DNA of 64,000 nucleotides from NCBI RefSeq assembly GCF_946480305.1, contig NZ_CAMLJQ010000006.1, positions 124,001-188,000 of the forward strand. Reading direction: 5' to 3'. The translations under genes were made by a program, and so were the position numbers. A model generated the notes under the pieces. It searched no databases, was not told the origin of the DNA, and saw nothing but the letters and a program-made list of their open reading frames with translations. Each line of letters opens with the position of its first letter. Positions within the stretch are counted from its first letter, which is position 1. Of this stretch, positions 1 to 10,043 are shown piece by piece. The DNA comes from an uncultured Caldimonas sp. Lineage in GTDB: Bacteria > Pseudomonadota > Gammaproteobacteria > Burkholderiales > Burkholderiaceae.

Positions 1-2
1 TG

Positions 3-500
3 CGCGTCAACCTGCTCGGCTCCGGCACCATCCTGCGCGAATCGATCTTCGCGAAGGAACTGCTCGAGAAGGACTGGGGCGTGGCGGCCAACGTGTGGAG
101 CTGCCCGAGCTTCAACGAACTGGGCCGCGACGGCCAGGACTGCGAGCGCTGGAACCTGCTGCACCCGACCGAGACGCCCAGGGTTCCGTTCGTGGCCCAG
201 CAGCTCGACAAGCACAAGGGCCCGGTCATCGCCTCAACCGACTACATGAAGAGCTATGCGGACCAGATCCGCGCCTTCATCCCGAAGGGCCGCACCTACA
301 AGGTACTCGGCACTGACGGTTTCGGCCGCAGCGACTTCCGCTCCAAGCTGCGCGAGCACTTCGAGGTCAACCGCCACTACATCGTGGTCGCCGCGCTGAA
401 GGCGCTGGCCGATGAAGGCTCCGTGCCGATGGCCAAGGTCGCCGAGGCGATTCGGAAGTACGGGATCAACACCGAGAAGATCAACCCGCTGTACGCATAA
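3..500 (+). CDS. aceE: Pyruvate dehydrogenase E1 component, C-terminal fragment
   Basis: This is the 3' end of the homodimeric E1 subunit, which decarboxylates pyruvate with thiamine diphosphate and passes the acetyl group to lipoyl-E2. The open frame runs in from the left edge without a start codon. About 165 residues remain. They match the C-terminal transketolase-like domain, including NLLGSGTILRE, WSCPSFNELGRDG and a GTDGFGRSD stretch near the end, all typical of AceE. It ends 18 bp before aceF and belongs to the aceE-aceF-lpdA operon. Identification is firm; only the truncation limits it. Confidence 0.95.
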   Translation, partial: RVNLLGSGTILRESIFAKELLEKDWGVAANVWSCPSFNELGRDGQDCERWNLLHPTETPRVPFVAQQLDKHKGPVIASTDYMKSYADQIRAFIPKGRTYKVLGTDGFGRSDFRSKLREHFEVNRHYIVVAALKALADEGSVPMAKVAEAIRKYGINTEKINPLYA

Positions 501-518
501 ATCGAACGGGGACAAGCA

Positions 519-2189
519 ATGGCATTGGTGGAAGTAAAAGTCCCCGACATCGGGGACTTCAAGGATGTCGAGATCATCGAGCTCCTGGTCAAGCCTGGGG
601 ACACGATCAAGGCGGAACAGAGCCTGATCACGGTCGAGAGCGACAAGGCTTCGATGGAGATCCCCTCGTCGCACGCGGGTGTGGTGAAGGAGCTGAAGGT
701 CAAACTGGGCGACAAGGTCAGTGAAGGCAGTCTGCTGCTGCTCGTCGAGAGCGAAGGCGCAACAGCTGCGGCACCTGCGCCCGCACAGGCTCCTGCGCCG
801 GCTGCCGCTGCACCGGCTCCGGCCGCGAGCCCTGCACCTGCGGCGCCGCCTGCCGCTTCCGGCGGCCCGGTCGACGTGGTCGTGCCGGACATCGGCGACT
901 TCGACGAAGTGGCCGTGATCGAGGTGCTGGTCAAGCCTGGCGAGACGGTCAAGGCCGAGCAATCCCTGATCACCGTCGAGAGCGACAAGGCCTCGATGGA
1001 GATCCCGTCGTCTCATGCCGGCGTGATCAAGGAACTGAAGGTCAAGGTCGGCGACAAGGTGTCGAAGGGCAGCCTGATTGCGGTGGTGGAGGCCGCCGCA
1101 GGCGCGGCGCCGGCAGCGGCTGCTCCTGCACCGCAGGTCGCAGCCACACCCGCTGCTGCGGCGAGCCCCGCCGAGCTGGCCAGCCCGCCGGTCGAGCGCA
1201 CACCGCCGACCGCTGCGTTGCCGGCCCACGAGCCGGCCGCCAGCAAGGGCAAGCTGCCGCATGCATCACCGAGCATTCGCAAGCTGGCGCGCGAGCTGGG
1301 TGTGCCTCTGGATGAAGTGCCGGGTACCGGCCTCAAGGGTCGCATCACGCAGGACGACGTGCGCAACTTCGTCAAGGGCGTGATGGCCGGGCAGGTCAAG
1401 ACGCAGGCACAGAAGTCGGCGGCGCCTGCCGCGGCTGCAGGGGGCGGTGCCGGTCTGCCGGGCCTGTTGCCCTGGCCGCAGGTTGACTTCGCCAAGTTCG
1501 GTCCGGTCGAGCGCAAGGATCTGTCGCGCATCAAGAAGATCAGCGGCGCGAACCTGCACCGCAACTGGGTGATGATCCCGCACGTCACCAACCATGAAGA
1601 CGCGGACATCACCGAGCTGGAAGCCTTCCGCGTCACGCTGAACAAGGAATACGAGAAGTCCGGCGTCAAAGTGACGATGCTGGCCTTCCTGATCAAGGCG
1701 TGCGTTGCGGCGCTGAAGAAGTTCCCCGAGTTCAACGCCAGCCTCGACGGCGACACGCTGGTGCTCAAGCAGTACTTCCACATCGGCTTTGCGGCCGACA
1801 CGCCGAACGGGCTGGTGGTGCCGGTGATCAAGGATGCCGACAAGAAGGGCATCGTTCAGATCGCCAAGGAAATGAGCGAGCTGGCGGCCAAGGCGCGCGA
1901 CGGCAAGCTCGGCCCCGCCGACATGACCGGTGGCTGCTTCTCGATCTCTTCACTCGGTGGCATCGGCGGCACCTACTTCACACCGATCATCAACGCGCCG
2001 GAAGTCGCCATCCTCGGTGTGTGCAAGTCGAGCATGAAGCCGGTGTGGGACGGCAAGGCCTTCCAGCCGCGCCTCATTCTGCCGCTCAGCTTGAGCTGGG
2101 ACCACCGTGTGATCGACGGCGCTTCCGCCGCTCGCTTCAACACCTACCTGGCCAACGTGCTGGCGGACTTCCGCCGCGTGATGCTGTAA
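519..2189 (+). CDS. aceF: Dihydrolipoyllysine-residue acetyltransferase (PDH E2)
   Basis: E2 core of the pyruvate dehydrogenase complex (556 aa), transferring acetyl from lipoamide to CoA. Two lipoyl domains are visible at about residues 3-76 and 118-192, each with the lipoylated lysine in [12 protein letters not shown]. Ala/Pro-rich linkers join them. A peripheral E1/E3-binding domain follows ([14 protein letters not shown], about 248-285), then the catalytic domain, which ends in the active-site motif [11 protein letters not shown]. The ATG is preceded by a GGGGACAAGCA ribosome-binding region. lpdA starts 10 bp after the stop, so the genes are co-transcribed. Confidence 0.97.
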   Translation: MALVEVKVPDIGDFKDVEIIELLVKPGDTIKAEQSLITVESDKASMEIPSSHAGVVKELKVKLGDKVSEGSLLLLVESEGATAAAPAPAQAPAPAAAAPAPAASPAPAAPPAASGGPVDVVVPDIGDFDEVAVIEVLVKPGETVKAEQSLITVESDKASMEIPSSHAGVIKELKVKVGDKVSKGSLIAVVEAAAGAAPAAAAPAPQVAATPAAAASPAELASPPVERTPPTAALPAHEPAASKGKLPHASPSIRKLARELGVPLDEVPGTGLKGRITQDDVRNFVKGVMAGQVKTQAQKSAAPAAAAGGGAGLPGLLPWPQVDFAKFGPVERKDLSRIKKISGANLHRNWVMIPHVTNHEDADITELEAFRVTLNKEYEKSGVKVTMLAFLIKACVAALKKFPEFNASLDGDTLVLKQYFHIGFAADTPNGLVVPVIKDADKKGIVQIAKEMSELAAKARDGKLGPADMTGGCFSISSLGGIGGTYFTPIINAPEVAILGVCKSSMKPVWDGKAFQPRLILPLSLSWDHRVIDGASAARFNTYLANVLADFRRVML

Positions 2190-2199
2190 GGAGCGCTTC

Positions 2200-3978
2200 G
2201 TGGCAGTGATCGAAATCAAGGTGCCTGACATCGGCGACTTCAAGGACGTCGGTGTCATCGAAGTGCTGGTCAAGCCCGGCGATATGGTGAAGGCAGAGCA
2301 ATCGTTGATCACCGTGGAGTCCGACAAGGCCTCGATGGAAATTCCTTCGTCCGCCGCCGGCGTGGTGAAGGAGTTGAAGGTCAAGGTGGGCGATACCGTC
2401 AACCAGGGCTCGGTGATCCTGACGTTGGATGCAGAAGGGGCCGCCGCTGCGGCACCGGCGCCTGCACCTGCCGCGCCTGCCCCCGTGGCACCCGCGCCGG
2501 CTGCGGCAACGCCGGCACCGGTGGCCGCCAGCTACGGCGGCGGTGCCGACCTCGAATGCGACATGCTCGTGCTCGGCGCCGGCCCTGGCGGCTATTCGGC
2601 GGCCTTCCGCGCGGCCGACCTCGGCATGAAGGTGGTGCTGGTCGAGCGCTACGCGACGCTGGGCGGCGTGTGCCTGAACGTCGGCTGCATCCCGTCGAAA
2701 GCGTTGCTGCACGTTGCGGCCGTGATGGACGAGGTGAAGCACTTCGCCGACCTCGGCGTGAGCTTCGGTTCGCCCAGCGTCGACCTCGACAAGCTGCGCG
2801 CCCACAAGGGCAAGGTGGTCGGCAAGCTGACCGGCGGCCTGTCGGCAATGGCCAAGATGCGCAAGGTCACCGTGGTGCGCGGCTACGGCAACTTCGTCGA
2901 CCCGCACCACGTGCAGGTCGAGGAAACGACCGGCGACGGCCAGGAAAAGACCGGCAAGACGCAGACCATCAAGTTCAAGCAGGCCATCATCGCGGCCGGC
3001 TCGCAAGCGGTGCGCCTGCCGTTCCTGCCGAACGACGAACGCATCGTCGATTCCACCGGAGCGTTGCAACTGCGAGGCACGCCCAAGCGCATGCTCATCG
3101 TCGGCGGCGGCATCATCGGCTTGGAGATGGGCACGGTGTATTCCACCCTCGGCGCGCGCCTCGATGTGGTCGAAATGCTCGACGGCCTGATGCAGGGCGC
3201 CGACCGCGACCTCGTGCGGGTGTGGCAGAAGATGAACGCCTCGCGCTTCGACAACATCATGTTGAAGACCAAGACGGTCGGCGCGGAAGCGACCAAGGAC
3301 GGGATTCTGGTCAAGTTCGAAGGCGAGGGCGCGCCGAAGGAACCACAGCTGTACGACCTGGTGCTGCAGGCGGTGGGTCGCGTGCCCAACGGCAAGAAGA
3401 TCGGTGCCGAGAAGGCGGGTGTGTCGGTGACCGACCGTGGGTTCATCCCGGTGGACGTGCAGATGCGCACCAACGTGCCGCACATCTTCGCGATCGGCGA
3501 CATCGTCGGCCAGCCGATGCTCGCCCACAAGGCGGTGCACGAGGCGCATGTGGCAGCCGAGGCTGCCGCCGGTGAAAAGGTGGCGTTCGACGCACGCGTC
3601 ATCCCGAGCGTGGCCTACACGGACCCGGAGGTCGCGTGGGTGGGCCTGACGGAAGACCAGGCCAAGGCCGAAGGCCGCAAGGTCAAGAAGGGCCTGTTCC
3701 CCTGGACGGCCTCGGGCCGTGCCATTGCCAACGGCCGCGACGAAGGTTTCACCAAGCTGCTGTTCGACGAAGAGACGCACCAGATCGTCGGCGGCGGCAT
3801 CGTCGGCACGCATGCGGGCGACATGATCGGCGAAGTGGCGCTGGCCATCGAGATGGGGGCGGACGAGGTCGACATCGGCAAGACCATCCACCCGCACCCG
3901 ACGCTCGGCGAGAGCATCGGCATGGCCGCGGAAATCGCGCACGGCACCTGTACCGACGTGCCCCCGCCGCGCAGGTAA
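2200..3978 (+). CDS. lpdA: Dihydrolipoyl dehydrogenase with N-terminal lipoyl domain (PDH E3)
   Basis: FAD flavoprotein that reoxidises dihydrolipoamide with NAD+. It has 592 aa, longer than a plain E3 (about 470), because it carries an N-terminal lipoyl domain (about residues 1-75, lysine in [12 protein letters not shown]) and an Ala/Pro linker. The flavoprotein part shows the FAD-binding [13 protein letters not shown], the redox disulfide motif [13 protein letters not shown], an NAD-binding [10 protein letters not shown], and the C-terminal His motif HPHPTLGES. The start is GTG at 2200, preceded by AAGGAG. Lipoyl-fused E3 is common in beta-proteobacteria. A strong terminator follows. Confidence 0.96.
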   Translation: MAVIEIKVPDIGDFKDVGVIEVLVKPGDMVKAEQSLITVESDKASMEIPSSAAGVVKELKVKVGDTVNQGSVILTLDAEGAAAAAPAPAPAAPAPVAPAPAAATPAPVAASYGGGADLECDMLVLGAGPGGYSAAFRAADLGMKVVLVERYATLGGVCLNVGCIPSKALLHVAAVMDEVKHFADLGVSFGSPSVDLDKLRAHKGKVVGKLTGGLSAMAKMRKVTVVRGYGNFVDPHHVQVEETTGDGQEKTGKTQTIKFKQAIIAAGSQAVRLPFLPNDERIVDSTGALQLRGTPKRMLIVGGGIIGLEMGTVYSTLGARLDVVEMLDGLMQGADRDLVRVWQKMNASRFDNIMLKTKTVGAEATKDGILVKFEGEGAPKEPQLYDLVLQAVGRVPNGKKIGAEKAGVSVTDRGFIPVDVQMRTNVPHIFAIGDIVGQPMLAHKAVHEAHVAAEAAAGEKVAFDARVIPSVAYTDPEVAWVGLTEDQAKAEGRKVKKGLFPWTASGRAIANGRDEGFTKLLFDEETHQIVGGGIVGTHAGDMIGEVALAIEMGADEVDIGKTIHPHPTLGESIGMAAEIAHGTCTDVPPPRR

Positions 3979-3993
3979 TCGCTGCGGTGCCAA

Positions 3994-4027
3994 CAAAAAA
4001 ACGCCCGCAATCGCGGGCGTTTTTTCT
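3994..4027. terminator. Bidirectional intrinsic terminator between lpdA and hppA
   Basis: An 8-bp GC-rich stem (ACGCCCGC / GCGGGCGT) with an AATC loop is flanked by an A-run on the left and a T-run on the right. It can therefore terminate the rightward PDH operon and the leftward hppA transcript. Confidence 0.9.
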
Positions 4028-4044
4028 GGCCGGCAGGGTGGGGG

Positions 4045-6174
4045 TCAGCGCGAGGCAGGCGCCTGTACCACCACCGGTGTCGAGTGCCCGGCCGGTGCCT
4101 CGGCCTGGGTCGCGATCGTGCCCGGCAGCAACGGCACGATCAGCAAGGCCACGATGTTGATGATCTTGATCAACGGATTCACTGCCGGGCCCGCGGTGTC
4201 CTTGTAAGGGTCGCCGACCGTGTCGCCCGTCACCGCGGCCTTGTGCGCATCGCTGCCCTTGCCGCCGTGGTTGCCTTCCTCGATGTATTTCTTGGCGTTG
4301 TCCCATGCACCGCCACCAGTGCACATCGAGATCGCGACGAACAGGCCCGTCACGATGGTGCCCATCAGCAGGCCGCCCAGGGCTGCCGGCCCGAGCAGCA
4401 AGCCGACCAGGATCGGCACTACCACGGGCAACAGCGAGGGGATCACCATTTCCTTGATGGCGGCAGTGGTGAGCATGTCGACCGCGGTGCCGTATTCGGG
4501 CTTGCCGGTGCCTTCCATGATGCCGGGGATGGTCTTGAACTGACGGCGCACTTCCTCGACCACGCTGCCCGCCGCGCGGCCCACCGCTTCCATCGCCATG
4601 GCGCCGAACAGGTAGGGGATCAACCCGCCGATGAACAGGCCGACGATCACCATGTGGTTCGACAGATCGAAGCTGATGCTCAGGCCCCGAGCTTCGAGTG
4701 CGTGGGTGTAGTCGGCGAACAGCACCAACGCCGCCAGGCCGGCGGAACCGATCGCATAGCCCTTGGTCACCGCCTTGGTGGTGTTGCCCACCGCATCGAG
4801 CGGGTCGGTGATGTCGCGCACGCTGTCGGGCAACTCGGCCATCTCGGCAATGCCACCTGCGTTGTCCGTGATCGGGCCGTACGCGTCGAGTGCGACGACG
4901 ATACCGGCCAGGCTCAGCATCGAGGTGGCCGCCACCGCAATGCCGTACAGGCCGGCGAGCATGAACGACACCACGATGGCTGCGCAGACGAAGATCACCG
5001 GCCATGCCGTGCTCTTCATGCTGACGCCGAGGCCGGCAATGATGTTGGTGCCGTGTCCGGTGGTGGAGGCTTGCGCGATGTGCTTGACCGGGCTGTAGTC
5101 GGTGCCGGTGTAGTACTCCGTGATCCACACCAGCAAGGCCGTGAGCACCAGGCCGACCACGGCCGCGCCGAAGAGCCGCAACTGCGAGCCGCTGGCATAG
5201 ATGGCGTCGTCGGGCACCACCCAGGTGGTGATGAAGTAGAAGCCCACCAGCGCGATCACGCCCGAGACGATCAGCCCCTTGTACAGTGCCGGCATCACGT
5301 TGCGCATGCCCGGCGAGGCCTTGACCACGCTGCACCCGATGATCGACGCGATGATCGAGAAGCCGCCGAGCGCCAGCGGATACAAAGCCGCCGCCTCGGG
5401 GGCGGCGGTGATCATCAAGGCGCCGAGCACCATCGTGGCGATGAGTGTCACCGCGTAGGTCTCGAACAGGTCGGCGGCCATGCCGGCGCAGTCGCCGACG
5501 TTGTCACCCACGTTGTCGGCGATCACCGCCGGGTTGCGCGGATCGTCCTCCGGGATGCCGGCTTCCACCTTGCCGACCAGGTCGGCGCCGACGTCGGCCC
5601 CCTTCGTGAAGATGCCCCCACCCAGCCGCGCGAAGATCGAGATCAGCGAGGAGCCGAACGCCAGCCCCAGCAGCGGCTTGAGCTGTGTCGCGAGGCCGGC
5701 GGCCTGCGTGGTTTCGCCATTGGCGGTGAGGAACCAGTAGAACAGGCTCACGCCCAGCAGGCCCAGCCCCACCACCAGCATGCCGGTGATCGCGCCGCCC
5801 TTGAAGGCGACGTTCAGGGCCTCATTGATGCCCTTGGTGGCCGCCTGCGCGGTGCGCACGTTGGCGCGCACCGAGACGTTCATGCCGATGAAGCCGCAGG
5901 CGCCGGACAGCACGGCGCCCACGACGAACGCCACGGCGGTGATCGGGTCGATGAACAGCGCGATCAACACCGCCAGCACGACGCCGACGATCGCGATCGT
6001 CTTGTACTGCCGCGCGAGGTAGGCTGCTGCCCCTTGCTGGATGGCTGCGGCGATCTCCTGCATGCGGGCGTTGCCCGCTTCTTGTTTGAGGATCCAGCTG
6101 CGCGACACGAAGCCGTACAGCACGGCGGCAAGGCCGCACGCAAGCGCAAAGTAAAGCGCCAAAGATTGGGACAT
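4045..6174 (-). CDS. hppA: Membrane-bound proton-pumping pyrophosphatase
   Basis: Integral membrane pyrophosphatase (709 aa, about 16 membrane segments) that couples PPi hydrolysis to H+ export. The substrate-site signature [31 protein letters not shown] is split across positions 220-260. A second acidic cluster appears as [12 protein letters not shown], and the C-terminal part has [14 protein letters not shown]. The segment [10 protein letters not shown] carries the lysine characteristic of K+-independent H+ pumps. I chose the start at 6174 ([11 protein letters not shown]), which has AAGGAGAC 8-9 nt upstream; the frame stays open further but without family similarity. It is divergent from soluble ppa. 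Confidence 0.95.
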   Translation of the reverse strand: MSQSLALYFALACGLAAVLYGFVSRSWILKQEAGNARMQEIAAAIQQGAAAYLARQYKTIAIVGVVLAVLIALFIDPITAVAFVVGAVLSGACGFIGMNVSVRANVRTAQAATKGINEALNVAFKGGAITGMLVVGLGLLGVSLFYWFLTANGETTQAAGLATQLKPLLGLAFGSSLISIFARLGGGIFTKGADVGADLVGKVEAGIPEDDPRNPAVIADNVGDNVGDCAGMAADLFETYAVTLIATMVLGALMITAAPEAAALYPLALGGFSIIASIIGCSVVKASPGMRNVMPALYKGLIVSGVIALVGFYFITTWVVPDDAIYASGSQLRLFGAAVVGLVLTALLVWITEYYTGTDYSPVKHIAQASTTGHGTNIIAGLGVSMKSTAWPVIFVCAAIVVSFMLAGLYGIAVAATSMLSLAGIVVALDAYGPITDNAGGIAEMAELPDSVRDITDPLDAVGNTTKAVTKGYAIGSAGLAALVLFADYTHALEARGLSISFDLSNHMVIVGLFIGGLIPYLFGAMAMEAVGRAAGSVVEEVRRQFKTIPGIMEGTGKPEYGTAVDMLTTAAIKEMVIPSLLPVVVPILVGLLLGPAALGGLLMGTIVTGLFVAISMCTGGGAWDNAKKYIEEGNHGGKGSDAHKAAVTGDTVGDPYKDTAGPAVNPLIKIINIVALLIVPLLPGTIATQAEAPAGHSTPVVVQAPASR

Positions 6175-6399
6175 GAGGCGGTCTCCTTCCTCGAGATGAT
6201 CCGAAAATGATCGACGCGTCCAGGTCTTGGTGCCTGGGTCGCCGCTGCATGCTACGGGATGCCTTTTGGCGCCGCAATCGCGCTGCACCGGTGTTTACGC
6301 GCGGTTGCTGCGCTAAGGCAAACGGCGCGCCTTGTCAGGGCGCCGCAAGCACAGCCGGTACACTTCGGGTTTTCCCTTGCCAACCATCGCACACGCAAC

Positions 6400-6936
6400 A
6401 TGAGCCTGCACAACGTCACCCCCGGCAAGAAAGCGCCGGAAGAGTTCAACGTCGTCATCGAGATTCCGATGAACGCGGACCCGATCAAGTACGAGGTCGA
6501 CAAGGAGACCGGCGCGCTGTTCGTGGACCGTTTCATGACCACTGCCATGCACTACCCGTGCAACTACGGCTACGTGCCGCAGACGCTGTCGGACGATGGC
6601 GATCCGGTCGACGTGCTGGTCATCACGCCGTTCCCGTTGACCCCTGGCGTGGTGGTGACCTGCCGGCCGATCGGCATGCTGCAGATGGAAGACGAGGCCG
6701 GCGGCGATGCCAAGCTGCTCGCCGTGCCGACCACCAAGATCCTGCCGATCTACGACCACTGGAAGAAGCCGGAAGACATCAACCAGATGCGCCTGAAGGC
6801 GATCCAGCACTTCTTCGAGCACTACAAGGACCTCGAAGCGGGCAAGTGGGTGAAGGTCAAGGGCTGGGAAGGCCCCGAAGCCGCCAAGAAGGAAATCGAG
6901 TCCGGCATTGCAAACTTTGCCGCCGCGAAGAAGTAA
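6400..6936 (+). CDS. ppa: Soluble inorganic pyrophosphatase (family I)
   Basis: Cytoplasmic hexameric-type PPase (178 aa) hydrolysing PPi to 2 Pi with Mg2+. Family I residues are visible: [18 protein letters not shown] near the N-terminus, the [11 protein letters not shown] loop, and the metal-binding signature [10 protein letters not shown]. The start at 6400 (MSLHNV) fits the family length; the open frame extends upstream without similarity. A TACACT hexamer at about 6357-6362 is a plausible -10. It lies 225 bp from the divergent hppA, so the two PPi-consuming enzymes share one intergenic region. Confidence 0.95.
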   Translation: MSLHNVTPGKKAPEEFNVVIEIPMNADPIKYEVDKETGALFVDRFMTTAMHYPCNYGYVPQTLSDDGDPVDVLVITPFPLTPGVVVTCRPIGMLQMEDEAGGDAKLLAVPTTKILPIYDHWKKPEDINQMRLKAIQHFFEHYKDLEAGKWVKVKGWEGPEAAKKEIESGIANFAAAKK

Positions 6937-6963
6937 GTCTGCCGACGCGGCGTGCATCCAGAG

Positions 6964-6989
6964 GGCCGGCCATGCCGGCCTTTTGTTTT
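6964..6989 (+). terminator. Intrinsic terminator of ppa
   Basis: A perfect 7-bp stem GGCCGGC / GCCGGCC with loop CAT is followed by TTTTGTTTTG, 27 bp after the ppa stop. Confidence 0.85.
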
Positions 6990-7023
6990 GTGCAGTTCGC
7001 ACGCTGCTTGCTCGTGCGGTCGG

Positions 7024-7677
7024 ATGACCGATCGAGTCCATCTGTCCGACGCAGCAGCCGTTCCTCGACCTGCTCCTGCCCGCAAGGCATCGACGCTGCA
7101 GTGGGCGTGGCGCGTTTCATCGCAGTGGCTGAGGCGCCGCCTGGGCCTGCAGGTTCGGATGGACACCGCCGACCGCCTGCTCCTCGAGCGCAGCATCCTG
7201 CCGCACTACGCTGCGCGGCCGGACGTGCGCAGCGTGTTGTTCGTCGGCGTCGACTGGTACACGGCGCGCTACGAAGCGATTCTCGAGGGGCGACGGTACG
7301 CCACGATCGACATCGATCCCCGGGTGGCGCGGTACGGCAGTCGTGACCACCACGTCACGGCCTCGGTCGTCGCTGTCGCCGATCACTTCGCGGCAGGGGA
7401 GTTCGACCTCGTGGTCTTCAACGGCGTGTTCGGATGGGGGTTGAACGAACGTGCCGACGTCGAAGCAGCGGTCCGGGGCCTGTGGCGACTGCTGCGGCCG
7501 GGCGGCGAATTCGTCGTGGGCTGGAATGATGTTTCGCGCTATCGCCCGTTCGACTTCTCCAGCACCCAGGCACTGGCGGATTTCGAGCCCCTGGTCTTTG
7601 CTCCGTTCGAGACGACCACCGTGCAGCTGGAAACCGACAACCGGCACCGCTACGAGTTCTACCGGCGGCCCTATTGA
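7024..7677 (+). CDS. Class I SAM-dependent methyltransferase-like protein
   Basis: A 217-residue protein with a Rossmann methyltransferase layout. The first strand is SVLFVGVDWYTARYE, an atypical glycine loop. An acidic end follows as ATIDIDP, then FDLVVFNGVFGWGLN for strand 4 and the post-motif LLRPGGEFVVGWND. The substrate cannot be told. The ATG at 7024 is the longest start free of the ppa terminator; ATG at 7159 is possible but would remove only a basic N-terminal extension. The 3' end overlaps the convergent gene by 7 bp. Confidence 0.7.
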   Translation: MTDRVHLSDAAAVPRPAPARKASTLQWAWRVSSQWLRRRLGLQVRMDTADRLLLERSILPHYAARPDVRSVLFVGVDWYTARYEAILEGRRYATIDIDPRVARYGSRDHHVTASVVAVADHFAAGEFDLVVFNGVFGWGLNERADVEAAVRGLWRLLRPGGEFVVGWNDVSRYRPFDFSSTQALADFEPLVFAPFETTTVQLETDNRHRYEFYRRPY

Positions 7678-8156
7678 TGCCGGTCAATGCGGCGCGCGGC
7701 CGTGTAGACGCGTACCCTTCGCCCTTGAGAGGCCCTGCGCCGCGGATCGCCCGGGTCTTCGCCCAAAACCGACAGGTCGGGATCGACACCCGGTGTGCCC
7801 TGTTCTTGCACACCATGGCGCTCCATCACCTCGCGCACCACCGAGGCCTGGCCGTCGTCCTGCGCGTGCACGCTCATCACCATGCTGCCGCGCCGGATCG
7901 CCTCGTTGTACAACTCGACGTCGTCGCTCGGTCCTCCGAACTCGACGAACAACGAGCGGAACAGATCGCCGATCGACGCATGTACCGACATGCTTTTCTC
8001 GACGGAGCTGCGCACGTCGTCGTCGTCTTCGGAAGGAGGTGGCTGGGATGCCGCAAGCTGGATGTGTTGAGGATCGATGCCCCGTTCGATCAACTCCCGG
8101 CGTGCCTGCTGTGCCCCGTCGCTGCGGTCGAACACGCCCACGAGCACTTGTGTCAT
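7671..8156 (-). CDS. Small hypothetical protein, general-stress (YflT/GSP17M)-like N-terminus
   Basis: This 161-aa protein is of unknown function. It begins MTQVLVGVFDRSDGAQQARRE, resembling the short beta-alpha unit of YflT/general stress protein 17M-like domains, in which a strand is followed by a helix and LIERGIDPQHIQL. The middle is very acidic (SEDDDDVRSS), and a helical stretch IGDLFRSLFVEFGGPSDDVELYNEAIRRG follows from about residue 60. The C-terminal 40 residues are basic and probably disordered. No signal peptide or membrane segment. A role in stress is inferred only from the N-terminal resemblance. Confidence 0.6.
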   Translation of the reverse strand: MTQVLVGVFDRSDGAQQARRELIERGIDPQHIQLAASQPPPSEDDDDVRSSVEKSMSVHASIGDLFRSLFVEFGGPSDDVELYNEAIRRGSMVMSVHAQDDGQASVVREVMERHGVQEQGTPGVDPDLSVLGEDPGDPRRRASQGRRVRVYTAARRIDRHQ

Positions 8157-8382
8157 GGCTTGCTCCTGCTCTGGCCGGCCCCCGCGGGCCGTTCACGGCA
8201 AATCAGCAAGCCGCGGTCCTGCGGGACGACGCCCGGGGCGTGCATGGAGGGTGCTGCGCGGTCTCGCGTCTGCTTTCGAGCTCCCCCACGGCGCCCCTTC
8301 GGCAAGACCACGCAGCGCAAAAAATTGTGTGGCCAGGCGAGGCTTGCGCATAGCGCCAATGGCCACTTCTCGATGGTGCCAA

Positions 8383-9939
8383 TCAGGCCGGCACGCGCAC
8401 CGACGCGCTCTCGACCGCGCTGCCCAGCGTGCTGACCGCCATGGGGATCTGGTCGTCCGGCACACAGCCGTAGCCAAGCACCAGACCATGCACTGCGCTG
8501 GCCCTGTCGTGGTAATAACTTGACAGGCAGGGGGCCACGATGCCACGGGCGAGCGCCGCATCGGACACGAGCGCGTCATTGGCGTGAGTGAGTTCGACCG
8601 TGACATGCAGCCCTGCCTGGCCACCGACCACACGGACGCCGTCGCCCAGTTGCCGGTTCAGCTCCGAGACGAGCAGGGCCCGCCGTCTCCCGTAGATCTT
8701 GCGCATTCGCCGCACGTGGGCCGCGTAGTGGCCATCCGCCATGAACTCGGCCAGCGTGGCCTGATGGATCAGCAGTCCTCCGCGGTGCAGCTCGGCCTGG
8801 AGACGCTGGAATGGATCGACCATCTCGGCCGGAAGGACCACGAAGCCCATCTTCAACCCTGGATGGAGCGAGGTGGAGAAGCCGCCGACATACACGGTAC
8901 GCCGGTGGGCGTCGAGGCCTTGCAAGCAGGGCAAGGGAAGTCCTTCGTAGTGGAATTCGCCGTCACGGTCATCCTCGATGATCCATGCGCCGGTGCGGTG
9001 TGCCATCTCGATCAGCGTTCGACGGCGTGCAAGGCTCATGATCTCGCCGCGGGGGTGCTGGCAGGAGGGCGTGACGAAGACGAGCTTCGGCGCGACGTCC
9101 GCATCGTTCACTGCAAATGAGCCCGGATCGAGGCCCTGCCGGTCCACCCGGGCCGGTTGCAAGTGCAAGCCTGCCGAGCTGAATATGCTGCGGACCCGCC
9201 CGCAGCACGGATCCTCGATCAACGCACGGTCACCAGCGTCGGCGAGCAGACGTGCACACAGGTCGAGCCCATGATGCGCGCCCTGCGTGATCACCACCTG
9301 TTCGGCTTCGCAGCGCACGCCGCGCGCCAGGCGAAAGTGTTCGGCGATTGCACGTTGCAACGGTGGATAGCCACCGCGGCTGCCATGGTCCATCAGCTCT
9401 GCGGACGCCGTGCGCCAGACTCTGGTCATCAGCCGGTGCCAGGTTGCACGCGGGAAACTGCTCGTGTCCGGAATGCCAGGTGTGAAGGCGCCGCCCCGGT
9501 GGTCCGCGCGGCCAGCCGCGGCGAGCAAGGCCTGCACGCGACGCGACAGGACTGCGCGTCCCGTGCGTTGGACAGCGTCAGAGGCGAGATCCGTTCGGCC
9601 AACGGACTGCACCATTGCGGCATGAGGCACGGTGTGGCTCACGTAAGTGCCGCTACCAACCCGAGACACGGTGAAGCCCTCGTCTTCCAGGCGCTCATAC
9701 GCGTACAGCACCGTGTTTCGGCCGAGGCAGAGCTCCATGGCCAACTCCCGGGTCGGAGGCAGCTTCTGTCCTGCTTGCAGGTGGCCGGACAGAATCGCCT
9801 GACGTATGAGGTCGAACAGACGGCGGTTCACCGGGCCTGCTTCTCGGCGCGATGAGGCGGGCTGCGTCCCGTCGCGCTGGGTGCGAGGAGGCGCGAGTCC
9901 TTGTGCCATGAGCCATTCGGCCAAAAGGGCGGCGTTCAC
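8383..9939 (-). CDS. MocR/GntR-type regulator with degenerate aminotransferase domain
   Basis: A 518-aa protein with an N-terminal GntR winged helix (AILSGHLQAGQKLPPTRELA, then GRNTVLYAYERLEDEGF) and a fold-type I aminotransferase-like domain (about residues 120-515). MocR proteins normally bind PLP through a lysine in an FSK-x-L motif. Here the motif is GGFSTSLHPGLKMGF, with Thr at about residue 356. The usual DDYDSEF is DDRDGEF, and HQ-P-G is CQHPRG. PLP binding is therefore probably lost. The GTG start at 9939 has GGAG 5 nt upstream; ATG at 9909 is an alternative. The target is unknown. Confidence 0.85.
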   Translation of the reverse strand: MNAALLAEWLMAQGLAPPRTQRDGTQPASSRREAGPVNRRLFDLIRQAILSGHLQAGQKLPPTRELAMELCLGRNTVLYAYERLEDEGFTVSRVGSGTYVSHTVPHAAMVQSVGRTDLASDAVQRTGRAVLSRRVQALLAAAGRADHRGGAFTPGIPDTSSFPRATWHRLMTRVWRTASAELMDHGSRGGYPPLQRAIAEHFRLARGVRCEAEQVVITQGAHHGLDLCARLLADAGDRALIEDPCCGRVRSIFSSAGLHLQPARVDRQGLDPGSFAVNDADVAPKLVFVTPSCQHPRGEIMSLARRRTLIEMAHRTGAWIIEDDRDGEFHYEGLPLPCLQGLDAHRRTVYVGGFSTSLHPGLKMGFVVLPAEMVDPFQRLQAELHRGGLLIHQATLAEFMADGHYAAHVRRMRKIYGRRRALLVSELNRQLGDGVRVVGGQAGLHVTVELTHANDALVSDAALARGIVAPCLSSYYHDRASAVHGLVLGYGCVPDDQIPMAVSTLGSAVESASVRVPA

Positions 9940-9950
9940 AGCAACTCCAG

Positions 9951-9991
9951 AAAAAAAGAGATCCTCCGCCCCCGGCTTTCTGCGGGGGCGG
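9951..9991 (-). terminator. Probable terminator of the dctD-like gene
   Basis: Read leftward, a 9-bp stem CCGCCCCCG / CGGGGGCGG with an 8-nt loop is followed by TCTCTTTTTTT. It lies between the regulator stop at 10044 and the MocR-like start at 9939, separating the two leftward units. Confidence 0.65.
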
Positions 9992-10043
9992 TGCGTGTTC
10001 CATGCGTCGGTATTGGGCGGCGGGGTCGCCTCGGCGGGCTTCT

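Noticed and set aside
234..1262. Long minus-strand open frame opposite aceE/aceF
   Set aside because: Arg/His/Leu-rich shadow of the PDH genes caused by high GC; no domain, and the plus strand has two firmly identified genes.
4084..6210. 708-codon plus-strand open frame opposite hppA
   Set aside because: A His/Asp/Gln-rich mirror of hppA; the minus strand shows complete H+-PPase motifs.
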